Shown here: in pieces, positions 1-6,724 of the stretch
How the letters are laid out: every line of letters starts with the position of its first letter
Numbering within the stretch: position 1 is the first letter of the stretch
Source: UBA2428 sp002343545
GTDB taxonomy: Bacteria > Bdellovibrionota > UBA2428
Reading direction: 5' to 3'
NCBI GenBank assembly: GCA_937952285.1
Contig: CALFZE010000028.1
Location: 1-15,484, forward strand
Length of the DNA stretch: 15,484 nucleotides
Notes under the pieces: generated by a model
Databases searched by the model: none
The model's input: only the letters and a program-made list of their open reading frames with translations
What the model was told of the DNA's origin: nothing
Made by a program: the position numbers and the translations under genes

Positions 1-764
1 TTGCGCGCCTGCCCCTCGGACTCGGGCAGGAGCGTCGGCGTGGACATGTGCGACGTCGCGGGAGGCGCTTCCTCCGCGCGCGGCGCCATGCGAAGCTTCA
101 CGTCTTCCGCCGAAACGGGACGTCGGCGCGCGGCCGGCGGCGGGGCGGCGGCCGGCGTCTCGGCCGCGCGCGCATCGACCGCCCGCGGCTCCCGCACGGA
201 CGCGATGTCGCGCGAGGACTCCGAAGCCTTCGGCTTCCAGTAGAGTCCCGCGGCGACGGCGCCGACGAAAACGAAGGATAATCCGATGGCCCCCGGCGAA
301 AAGCGGAAGCCCGCGTTTTCGGCCCAGGGAGAAATCGTCGCGGGTCCCGGGACTTCGGGTTTGCGCGGCGGCGCCGAGCGCGTGCTTTCGGCGTCGTCGC
401 GGCGGCGGCTCTCTTCGCCCCCCACGAGGTCCACGGGATTCACCCGGGCCGCGAAGGCTTGCGAAGGCGTCACGCCGCCGAAAGTCGGCGAGGTCGACGA
501 GAACACCCGGGGAAGATTCGTGGGCGTCGGCGCGCTCGGCGCGGCCGCCCCCCCCGAAACCTTGCGCTCGGCGAGTTGGGCGAAAACCTGGGTCTCCGGC
601 CACACGTCCATGATTCGACGGTAGTGGATTTCGCCCCGCTTCAGGTCGTCCAGGCTGATCACGAAATCGTGAAGGTGGTAGTGCCCCTGGGCGCAACCGC
701 GAACGAAGACATCCCTGTCGAAGGGACCTTCGTGGCGCCGGTTTTTCAGAATAAGCCACCCCAT
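1..764 (-). CDS. Partial membrane protein with GYF_2/DUF4339-like N-terminal domain
   Basis: Read on the minus strand, an open frame of 254 codons begins at ATG 764 and leaves the window at the left edge without a stop. An in-frame TAA at 776-774 lies just upstream, so this ATG is the first usable start. Residues 2-64 resemble the GYF_2/DUF4339 fold: a W-L-I-L-K-N opening, then E-G-P-F, and a later D-V-W-P. Residues about 65-150 are low-complexity Pro/Ala/Ser/Arg sequence. Residues about 157-176 form one hydrophobic membrane segment, followed by a charged, Ala/Pro-rich tail that continues outside the window. This suggests a cytoplasmic recognition head, a disordered linker, one membrane pass and an extracytoplasmic tail. 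The domain match is by eye and the function is unknown. The gene lies 82 bases downstream of the small exported-protein gene on the same strand. Confidence 0.72.
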   Translation of the reverse strand, partial: MGWLILKNRRHEGPFDRDVFVRGCAQGHYHLHDFVISLDDLKRGEIHYRRIMDVWPETQVFAQLAERKVSGGAAAPSAPTPTNLPRVFSSTSPTFGGVTPSQAFAARVNPVDLVGGEESRRRDDAESTRSAPPRKPEVPGPATISPWAENAGFRFSPGAIGLSFVFVGAVAAGLYWKPKASESSRDIASVREPRAVDARAAETPAAAPPPAARRRPVSAEDVKLRMAPRAEEAPPATSHMSTPTLLPESEGQAR

Positions 765-780
765 ACCTTTATCTTAGCCC

Positions 781-794
781 CCCTTTAGAAAGGG
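781..794. promoter_or_regulatory. 14-base inverted repeat in the leader of the GYF-like gene
   Basis: CCCTTT-AG-AAAGGG forms a near-perfect palindrome 17 bases upstream of the ATG at 764. On the minus strand its right arm is the AAAGGG-rich segment that would also serve as the ribosome-binding region, so it could be an operator or could mask the ribosome site in RNA. The loop is very short and no homologous site was compared, so this is only a candidate. Confidence 0.22.
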
Positions 795-846
795 CCGAAA
801 CAAAAAGTTGGCGCTGCGGGTCGAAAAATGACAACGAACGGAAAAC

Positions 847-1458
847 CTATTGAACGAGGTCACGAACCTTTTCGCGCCCCAGCGAACGGGCCCGGCGAAT
901 ATCTTGGAGCTTGGAGGCCGTGAAAGCCGCACGATCCTTGAGCTTTGCGTTCCGCGCGATTCCCTCGAGCATGAGCTGCTTGGCGTCGTTCAAGAGCTTC
1001 GTCGAGATCGCGGCCAAATGATCATGAAGCCCCGCATCAGAGCTCGAGACCTGAAGGAGGGTGCGGGCCTGGCCGGGTTTGAACTCGGCGTTGCGGATCT
1101 GCTTGTAGGTGCAAAGCTGGCGGATCAGCAGGCGATCCATCGGGCTTTCCTCCTGCAGGTTCGGAAACTGGGCCTGAAAGGCCGCGCGCAGTTCGGAAAC
1201 CGAGAACAAGTTCACGACCGGATCGACGCCGGGGCCTCGACGGGCCGCCATGGAAGCGATCGTGGACTCGTAGAAGGACAAGAAGCGCGACGTGTCCTGG
1301 AACGCCGACTCGCAGCCTTCCGGCATCTGCTCGTCCTCGAAGGCCAAACCATCGAAGCTCACGACCTTCGTGGCGGCCCCGGCTCGGGGCGCGAGGAGCG
1401 AGAGCCCCGCAACGGCAAAAGCGACGAGCGCGGAAGTGGGAGAAGCAAACTTCGGCAT
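847..1458 (-). CDS. Exported protein of unknown function
   Basis: This 203-residue protein starts at ATG 1458 and is not one I recognise. It has a classic Sec signal peptide: Lys3, a hydrophobic stretch at about residues 10-23, and an A-G-A cleavage site near residue 28, so the mature protein should be periplasmic. The mature part is largely helical in character, has no further membrane segment, and carries two cysteines (49 and 116) that could form a disulfide. There is no lipobox, which makes it soluble rather than lipid-anchored. No strong Shine-Dalgarno sequence precedes the ATG. A minus-strand gene follows 82 bases downstream, so the two may be co-transcribed. The plus-strand reading frame covering almost the same bases has no recognisable domain and looks like a GC-driven shadow. 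Confidence 0.75.
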   Translation of the reverse strand: MPKFASPTSALVAFAVAGLSLLAPRAGAATKVVSFDGLAFEDEQMPEGCESAFQDTSRFLSFYESTIASMAARRGPGVDPVVNLFSVSELRAAFQAQFPNLQEESPMDRLLIRQLCTYKQIRNAEFKPGQARTLLQVSSSDAGLHDHLAAISTKLLNDAKQLMLEGIARNAKLKDRAAFTASKLQDIRRARSLGREKVRDLVQ

Positions 1459-1514
1459 GGAATCAGTTTACCGCACAATTGACTTTTCGCCATTTCGGCT
1501 GGATTCAAGGACTT
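1459..1514. promoter_or_regulatory. Divergent intergenic region
   Basis: These 56 bases separate two divergent genes and must carry the start signals for at least the minus-strand gene. They are less GC-rich than the flanks. TTGACT at 1479-1484 resembles a plus-strand -35 box, but the hexamer 17 bases later (GATTCA) is a poor -10 and sits almost on the ATG at 1515. I therefore cannot assign a promoter confidently. Confidence 0.35.
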
Positions 1515-3461
1515 ATGGCAAAGCGCAACCCCCTTCAGCGAAGTCTCCTCCTTTTGACGTTGGCCGCCGCCGCCGTCGGTCTCACTTGGTTCGTGCTCAA
1601 GCCCGGCCGCGACAAAGCCGAGGCCGACAAAGACAAAGCCAGCCTCCTCTACGCCGACCTCGAGCGCCCGAAACTCCTCGAGATCAAGCTCGAAGGCCCC
1701 GGGGGCGCCTTCACGATCAAGCGCAAGGCCGACAAGGCCGAGGAGTGGCTCGTGTCGGAGGGCGCGAAGACCTACGACGCCGATCGCGCCACCGTGGACG
1801 GCCTGCTTTCGACGGTGCTCGCCGCGAAAAAAGAAAACACCCTCCCCGTCACCGACCTCGCGAGCGTCGGCCTGAACCCGCCCCACCACAAACTCGTTGT
1901 CGGCACGGCGAAGGAGCTGCAGCTCGGTTTGGACACGCCGGTCGACTACCTCGTCTACGCCAAGTGGTCCGACTCTCCCGAAGTCTTCTTGACCTCGCGC
2001 TCGCTGCGCTTCGGGGTCGACAAGAAGCTCTCGGAGCTCCGTAACCGCAAAGTCTTCGACGCCAAGCTCGAGACCCTCGCCGCCATCGAGGTCCAGAGCG
2101 CGGGCTTCGAGAAGACCCTTCCCTACAAACTTCGCTTCGAGAAGAACGAAGCCGGCGAGTGGAAGCTCGCGGGGCCGAAGCCCCTCAACGTCGAAGTCGC
2201 CGAGATCAAGGCTTGGCTCGACGGGCTGAATACGCTGACCGTGCTGGGCTTCGAGAGCGAAGTGCCGGCCGACCGCGCCAAGCTCGGCTTTGGGCGTCCC
2301 GTCGCGACGCTGCGCCTTTTCCAGGGCGACGGCAAAGCCGCGCCGATCGAATGGCAGCTCGTCGAGAACGTGAAGTGGGAGAACAAGACGAAGACCTCGA
2401 AGTTCTTCTTCGCCCGCCTGGACGCCGAGTCGACTTTTGAGGTCGCCGACACCTACCGCGACAACTTCCGCCTCGACGCGTTCCGCTTCCGCCCGAAGGC
2501 CGTGACCGAGATCAACAAGGCCGACGTCACCGCGATCACGATCGGCGACGGCAAGGAAACCTTCGACCTCAAGCGGGTCGGCGCGGATTGGAAGATCGGC
2601 GACGCGCCGGCCAAGGCCGACGTCGTGAACCGCCTGCTCGACGGCCTGACGGGCCTCAAGGCCGAAGCCTTCGAGGATAACCTCTCTTCGATCGCGGGCG
2701 GTTTCGCGAACCCGACCCGCACCGTCGAGTTCCGCGGCCAGAAGGACGGCGCCGAAAAGAGTCTCGGACTGCTTGTCTTCGGAGCGAAGCGGGGTCTAGA
2801 CAAGGTCCTCGTTCGCGCCGTCGGCATGGACGCCCCCGGCGTGGTGACGCTGAAGCTCGAAGACGTCGTGCCCGCCGGAAGTGCCGCCTACCGCGCGGCG
2901 GCTCCCGCGGCCGAAGCCCCGAGCGCCCCGACCCCAGAGAAAGGAAAACCCGTGAAACTCGAAGCCACCGTCAGCTCCACGAAAGACATCAAGAAGCTCC
3001 CCGAAGCGAACCTCAAGCCGAACCACGAGTACACGGCCGAGATCACGCTCGAGAGCGGCCGCAAGATCAAGATTACCTTCGAAGCGACGAAGTCGCCCTA
3101 CACCGTCTCGAACTTCGTGCACCTCGCGCGCAACAAGTTCTACGACGGCGTCAAATTCCACCGCGTCATCAAGGGCTTCATGGCCCAAGGTGGCGACCCC
3201 ATGGGCACCGGCACCGGCGGCCCGGGCTGGGACTTCGCCGACGAGAAGAATGACCTTCGCCACGTGCGCGGCGTGCTCTCCATGGCGAACCGCGGCCCGA
3301 ACACGAACGGCTCGCAGTTCTTCATCGTGACGGACCCCTCGCATCACCTCGACGGCAAGCACACGATCTTCGGCAAAGTGACCGAGGGCTTGGAAGTCGT
3401 CGACGCCGTCAAGCAAGGCGAAGTCATGAAGAGCGTCGAAATTTTCGAACGCGCCCTTTAG
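1515..3461 (+). CDS. Membrane-anchored DUF4340-repeat protein fused to a cyclophilin-type peptidyl-prolyl isomerase
   Basis: ATG 1515 (648 aa) is preferred over an in-frame TTG at 1479 because AAGGA lies just upstream (3-nt spacer) and the protein then opens with a basic start and one membrane anchor (residues about 9-28). Residues 45-455 hold three DUF4340-like units, at about 54-110, 188-249 and 338-389. Each has two or three strands, a W-containing strand, and a helix of the type V-x-x-L-L-x-x-L. An Ala/Pro linker (460-480) leads to a cyclophilin domain (505-648) with F-H-R-V-I-x-G-F-M-x-Q-G-G-D (548-561), N-G-S-Q-F-F-I (598-604) and D-G-K-H-T-I-F-G (613-620). These contain the conserved Arg, Phe and Gln of the active site, with His in place of the Trp of human CypA, as in many bacterial enzymes. 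A positive-inside anchor would place the isomerase in the periplasm. DUF4340 proteins usually accompany GldA/GldG-type ABC transporters, and none is present here. Confidence 0.9.
   Translation: MAKRNPLQRSLLLLTLAAAAVGLTWFVLKPGRDKAEADKDKASLLYADLERPKLLEIKLEGPGGAFTIKRKADKAEEWLVSEGAKTYDADRATVDGLLSTVLAAKKENTLPVTDLASVGLNPPHHKLVVGTAKELQLGLDTPVDYLVYAKWSDSPEVFLTSRSLRFGVDKKLSELRNRKVFDAKLETLAAIEVQSAGFEKTLPYKLRFEKNEAGEWKLAGPKPLNVEVAEIKAWLDGLNTLTVLGFESEVPADRAKLGFGRPVATLRLFQGDGKAAPIEWQLVENVKWENKTKTSKFFFARLDAESTFEVADTYRDNFRLDAFRFRPKAVTEINKADVTAITIGDGKETFDLKRVGADWKIGDAPAKADVVNRLLDGLTGLKAEAFEDNLSSIAGGFANPTRTVEFRGQKDGAEKSLGLLVFGAKRGLDKVLVRAVGMDAPGVVTLKLEDVVPAGSAAYRAAAPAAEAPSAPTPEKGKPVKLEATVSSTKDIKKLPEANLKPNHEYTAEITLESGRKIKITFEATKSPYTVSNFVHLARNKFYDGVKFHRVIKGFMAQGGDPMGTGTGGPGWDFADEKNDLRHVRGVLSMANRGPNTNGSQFFIVTDPSHHLDGKHTIFGKVTEGLEVVDAVKQGEVMKSVEIFERAL
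2941..2954 (+). promoter_or_regulatory. Internal ribosome-binding site and in-frame GTG before the cyclophilin domain
   Basis: AAGGA at 2941-2945 is followed by a 6-base spacer and GTG at 2952, which is codon 480 of the fusion gene. Initiation here would give a 169-residue protein containing the whole cyclophilin domain without the membrane anchor, close to the usual length of free bacterial cyclophilins. The motif is stronger than the one before the gene's own start. It depends on GGA and AAA codons in a region that mostly uses GGC and AAG. It could be a relic of two formerly separate genes, or an active second start. Confidence 0.45.
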
Positions 3462-3482
3462 GCCTTTCGAAGGAATTGAGCG

Positions 3483-4034
3483 GTGAGAGTAGAAACGGGC
3501 GTCCGGGCCTTGCTTTGGCTCGCGAACGTCGCGCTGACCCTGACCTGGCTCGTCGCGTGGGCGATGGGCCGGGTGGCCGCTTCTTTTTCGGCCGAGCTCT
3601 CGCCGCTCCGCTTGCACATCGCGATGGGCAGCCTCGCGACGCTGCTGAGCCTCTTCGCGTCGACCTGCATCCTGTTCTACTTCATCGGTACGGGGCTCTG
3701 GATGCGCGACCAGGCCAAAGAAATCGTCGTCCTCGACCGCAAGGCGGGGCTCGAAGTCTGGCGTCTCTACGAAGAGGCCAACCGTCTGAAGGCCGGCCCC
3801 TTCGCCTTCGCGACCTTCGGCCTTGCCCTCGGGCTCTTCGGTTACATCCTGGGCGGCGCCACGCACGTCGGCGCCATTCCGCCTTGGGTGCACCCGACGC
3901 TCGCGACCTTGCTCGTCGCGAACAACTGGATCGCCCAGCGCTTCACCTTCCGGAACATGGTCAAAAACGTGGCGTACCTCGACGAAGCCTCGGACCGCCT
4001 CGACGCGGCCGAAGCCGCCGCGCGCCCGGGTTAA
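3483..4034 (+). CDS. Four-helix membrane protein of unknown function
   Basis: GTG 3483 is 21 bases after the preceding stop and has AAGGA at 3470-3474 with an 8-base spacer, so this 183-residue protein is probably translated from the same message. Hydrophobic segments lie at about residues 8-29, 44-72, 105-126 and 134-152. A charged loop (74-104) with the pattern D-R-K-A-G-L-E-V-W-R-L-Y sits between TM2 and TM3, and the C-terminus is charged and Ala-rich. Histidines sit in TM2 (45), just after TM3 (128) and at the start of TM4 (137). That could suit cofactor or metal binding, but I see no family signature for a cytochrome b. I do not recognise the family. Its position between an envelope isomerase and a ferredoxin gives only a weak hint of a redox or envelope role. 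Confidence 0.8.
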   Translation: MRVETGVRALLWLANVALTLTWLVAWAMGRVAASFSAELSPLRLHIAMGSLATLLSLFASTCILFYFIGTGLWMRDQAKEIVVLDRKAGLEVWRLYEEANRLKAGPFAFATFGLALGLFGYILGGATHVGAIPPWVHPTLATLLVANNWIAQRFTFRNMVKNVAYLDEASDRLDAAEAAARPG

Positions 4035-4087
4035 ATTCCCTTTAAAATTTCCTTGAGAAGACCGCGATTTAAGGGGAGAATTTCCGC

Positions 4088-4318
4088 ATGGCTGATAATT
4101 CGCAAAAACAAGCGGAGAACACCCCGGGTCAATGGTACGTCGATGTGAACTGCATCGACTGCGACGTTTGCCGCGAGACCGCGCCGAACAACTTCACGCA
4201 GCAAGCCGAAAAGGGCTACAGCTACGTCATGAAGCAACCCGCGACGCCCGAAGAAGCGGCGCAGTGCCAGGAAGCCATGGAGTCCTGCCCCGTCGAAGCC
4301 ATCGGCAACGACGGCTGA
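4088..4318 (+). CDS. Single-cluster [4Fe-4S] ferredoxin
   Basis: The 76-residue product has the C22-x2-C25-x2-C28 motif and a distant C67 followed by Pro (S-C-P-V-E-A-I), the four ligands expected for one [4Fe-4S] cluster in small monocluster ferredoxins. It is rich in Glu, Gln and Asp, as such electron carriers usually are. A fifth cysteine (C60) lies seven residues before C67. In Pyrococcus ferredoxin a comparable extra cysteine forms a disulfide, but there its spacing to the last ligand is eight and its partner cysteine lies elsewhere. ATG 4088 is fixed by AAGGGGAG at 4071-4078. The gene sits 53 bases after the membrane-protein gene and 10 bases before the phosphatase gene. The electron donor and acceptor cannot be deduced, and it should be cytoplasmic. 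Confidence 0.93.
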   Translation: MADNSQKQAENTPGQWYVDVNCIDCDVCRETAPNNFTQQAEKGYSYVMKQPATPEEAAQCQEAMESCPVEAIGNDG

Positions 4319-4328
4319 TCGGGTTCTT

Positions 4329-5000
4329 TTGCTGCCTTCGAGCCGCTGGATCGTCGTCACCGATTTTGACGGCACTTTGACCGAACAAGACGTCGGGAAT
4401 GAGCTCTGCAAAGAGTTCATTCCCGATCTTTTTTTGGAATTGCAGACGGCCTACCGCGCCCAGAAACTTTCCCTCCGCGAGATGCAGCCGCGCATGTGGA
4501 GCGACTTCCCCTGCGGCGAGGCGCGTTTCCGCGAGCGCGCGGCGCAGATCGGCCGCCTGCGTCCGGGCGTCGTCGAATTCCTTCGCCTTTGCCGCGACCG
4601 CGAGGTTCCCGTCTACGTGGCGAGCTGCGGACTGCGCCCCTACATCGAGGCCGTGCTCGACCGCACGTTGCCGGCGGAGCTCCGCGGCGTCGTGCGCGAG
4701 ATCCGCTGCAACGAGGCGCGCTTCGAAGGCGAGCGTCTCGCGCGTTTCGAAACGCCCGACGACGATCCGACTTCGCCCTACCCGCTCGATAAGGGCGCAT
4801 GGTGCCGCGCGCTGCGCGAGCGGCTGGGCGCGCGCGTGCTCGGCATCGGCAACGGCTCGAGCGATCGCACCTTTCTCGGCCAAAGCGACGAGCTCGCGGC
4901 GACCGAAGCGCTCGCGACCTATTTCGAGCGCCAAGGAGCCGACTTCCGACGTTTCACCGATTTCCGGGACCTGCTCGACGTCCAAGCGCTCCGGGCCTAA
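4329..5000 (+). CDS. HAD-superfamily phosphatase, PSPase/MtnX-like
   Basis: The 223-residue protein has motif I D12-F-D14-G-T-L-T, motif II S99 (V-A-S-C-G), motif III Lys155 (L-D-K-G) and motif IV G-I-G-N-G-S-S-D (172-179). The order and spacing fit the subfamily IB phosphatases: phosphoserine phosphatase and the 2-hydroxy-3-keto-5-methylthiopentenyl-1-phosphate phosphatase MtnX. Motif IV has Asn175 where G-D-G is usual but keeps Asp179, so Mg2+ binding may be altered rather than lost. No other methionine-salvage gene of the Mtn series is nearby, so the substrate is open. The start is TTG 4329, 10 bases after the ferredoxin stop, with no clear Shine-Dalgarno sequence, which suggests coupled translation. 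The motif I strand begins only eight residues later, so little sequence can be missing at the N-terminus. Confidence 0.85.
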   Translation: MLPSSRWIVVTDFDGTLTEQDVGNELCKEFIPDLFLELQTAYRAQKLSLREMQPRMWSDFPCGEARFRERAAQIGRLRPGVVEFLRLCRDREVPVYVASCGLRPYIEAVLDRTLPAELRGVVREIRCNEARFEGERLARFETPDDDPTSPYPLDKGAWCRALRERLGARVLGIGNGSSDRTFLGQSDELAATEALATYFERQGADFRRFTDFRDLLDVQALRA

Positions 5001-5011
5001 GCTCGACCGCG

Positions 5012-6724
5012 GTGAGAGCCTCCTCCGTTGAACGTAGCCGCCACTTCCTGCTGGGCTTGATCGGCGCCGTCGCGCTTTTCGCCGGGTCGGCCACGGCGCT
5101 GGAGCGCCCCCGCGCCGTCACGACCGAAGAAGCTCCCCGCGAGATCCTGCGCGCCGTTTTGCCTTCGGCCTGGCTCCTGGAAAACCACGTCCGCAGCGAG
5201 CTCGACGGCGGCCTCGAGGGGCACCTGCTCGTCGAGGTCCAGATCCAGACGCGCAACGGGTTTCAGATCTACGAAGACAAAACCTCCTTCTGGTCCGAAG
5301 CCGACGAAAACCTCGGGCGGCGACCCTGGGAAGTCGAGGTCGTCGAGTTTCCGAAGGCCTTCGAGTTCTTCGACCCCATCTCGAAGACGCTCAAACGCGG
5401 TTACCGCGGCGAAGCGATCTTCCGTCTCAAGCTCAAGCTTCCGGAAGGCTCGCGCGGCCGCCTCAACCCCGGCGCGGCCATCCCCCTCGTCGTCGGCTTC
5501 CAAGCCTGCAACGATCGGCTTTGCCTTTTTCCGGCGGCGCTGCGCCTCGACCTTCGCTTGGCCGCGCCGACCCTCGCGCCCGCGGGCTTGCTCGACCGGC
5601 TGAACGCGCGGCTCTCGGGCGCGCTCAGCCAAGGCGGGGAATTCGGCTTCTTCACGATCTTCGCCTTGCTCGTCGCGGGCCTGCTCACGGCCTTCACGCC
5701 TTGCGTGTACCCGCTCTACCCCATCACGATCGGAATCTTCGGGCGCTGGAGCGCGAAGGCCCACGTGTCGCCGCTGCGCTTGGCCCTCGCCTACTGCGGC
5801 GGGCTCACGCTCAGCTACGCCTTGCTCGGGCTCGTCTCGGCCGCGACGGGCGCCGTCTTCGGGTCGCTCACGCAGAAGCCCGCCTTCCTGATCGGCGTCG
5901 GGGTCGTCATCCTTATCTCGGCCGCCGGATTCTCGGGGCTCTTCGAGTTCACGCCCCCGAGTTGGCTGCTCAAGCTTTTCGGCTCGTCTTCGGACGACGC
6001 TCGCCCGTCGAGCCCCGCCGCGCTCACCACGAAGGCGGCCTTCATGGGCGCGGGCCTCGGCATCGTCGCCGGCCCCTGCGTGGGTCCCGTGCTCGTCGTG
6101 CTGCTGGCCTGGCTTTCGACGCGACTGCAAGGCGGCGGCTCGGCTTACCTGAGCGGCTTCTTCCTGCTTGCCGTCTTCGGGATCGGCATGAGCCTGCCCT
6201 TCCTCGCGATCGGGCACCTCATCGTGCGCATGGGCGGGCGCCCCACGCTCGGGCGCTTCACGCCTTACTTCAAGCACCTCGGCACGGCCCTCATGATCGG
6301 CAGCAGCGCGTTCTTCCTCGTCCCCGGACTCAAGCTCGCCTTCCGCGACGCGCCCGTGCGCGCCGAGCGCCGCTACCCCGTCGCCCACCTGCCGGAATGG
6401 ACGAAGACCCGCCCGACCGTCATCGACTTCCGCGCGGACTGGTGCACGGCCTGCTTGCAGCTCGAAGCCGAGACCTACCCCGACGCGGCGGTCTCGGCTT
6501 TCTTCGAGGGGGACGCTCCGCGTTTCGATTTCGTCGAGGTCGACCTGACCGAGACGAGCCCGACCAACGACGAGATCGCGAAGCGCTTTTCCGTGGTGAG
6601 CCTCCCGACCGTGCTCTTCGCCCGTCCGGGCGGCGAGATCTGCGCGACGCTAAGCCTCTTCGGCTTCGAGAACGCCTCAGCGTTCCGCGCGCGGCTGGAA
6701 CGCGCTGAGCGCGAGTGCCGCTAA
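5012..6724 (+). CDS. dsbD: Thiol:disulfide interchange protein DsbD (full length)
   Basis: GTG 5012 gives 570 residues with all three DsbD modules. A signal sequence (about 10-29, A-T-A-L end) is followed by the periplasmic alpha domain with C166-x4-C171 (E. coli has x5). Next comes the polytopic membrane domain with the two reactive cysteines C231 (T-P-C-V-Y-P) and C356 (G-P-C-V-G-P). Last is the C-terminal thioredoxin-like gamma domain with W-C478-T-A-C481 and the cis-proline loop S-L-P-T (530-533). DsbD passes electrons from cytoplasmic thioredoxin across the inner membrane to periplasmic thiol proteins such as DsbC and cytochrome c maturation factors. The frame stays open upstream, but the signal peptide and the 11-base gap after the phosphatase stop support this start. 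Its 3' end overlaps the convergent exporter gene by 48 bases. Confidence 0.95.
   Translation: MRASSVERSRHFLLGLIGAVALFAGSATALERPRAVTTEEAPREILRAVLPSAWLLENHVRSELDGGLEGHLLVEVQIQTRNGFQIYEDKTSFWSEADENLGRRPWEVEVVEFPKAFEFFDPISKTLKRGYRGEAIFRLKLKLPEGSRGRLNPGAAIPLVVGFQACNDRLCLFPAALRLDLRLAAPTLAPAGLLDRLNARLSGALSQGGEFGFFTIFALLVAGLLTAFTPCVYPLYPITIGIFGRWSAKAHVSPLRLALAYCGGLTLSYALLGLVSAATGAVFGSLTQKPAFLIGVGVVILISAAGFSGLFEFTPPSWLLKLFGSSSDDARPSSPAALTTKAAFMGAGLGIVAGPCVGPVLVVLLAWLSTRLQGGGSAYLSGFFLLAVFGIGMSLPFLAIGHLIVRMGGRPTLGRFTPYFKHLGTALMIGSSAFFLVPGLKLAFRDAPVRAERRYPVAHLPEWTKTRPTVIDFRADWCTACLQLEAETYPDAAVSAFFEGDAPRFDFVEVDLTETSPTNDEIAKRFSVVSLPTVLFARPGGEICATLSLFGFENASAFRARLERAERECR

Noticed and set aside
850..1482. 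210-codon plus-strand frame opposite the small exported protein
   Set aside because: It lacks a signal or domain, while the minus-strand reading has a convincing signal peptide and cleavage site.
4329..5000. Assignment of the HAD protein as a true methionine-salvage MtnX linked to the methionine gamma-lyase
   Set aside because: The two genes are about 8 kb apart in different operons and no other salvage gene is present, so the pathway link is unsupported.
4997..6388. 463-codon minus-strand frame opposite dsbD
   Set aside because: The translation is Arg/Glu/Ala-rich with no domain, and it lies wholly opposite a certain DsbD.
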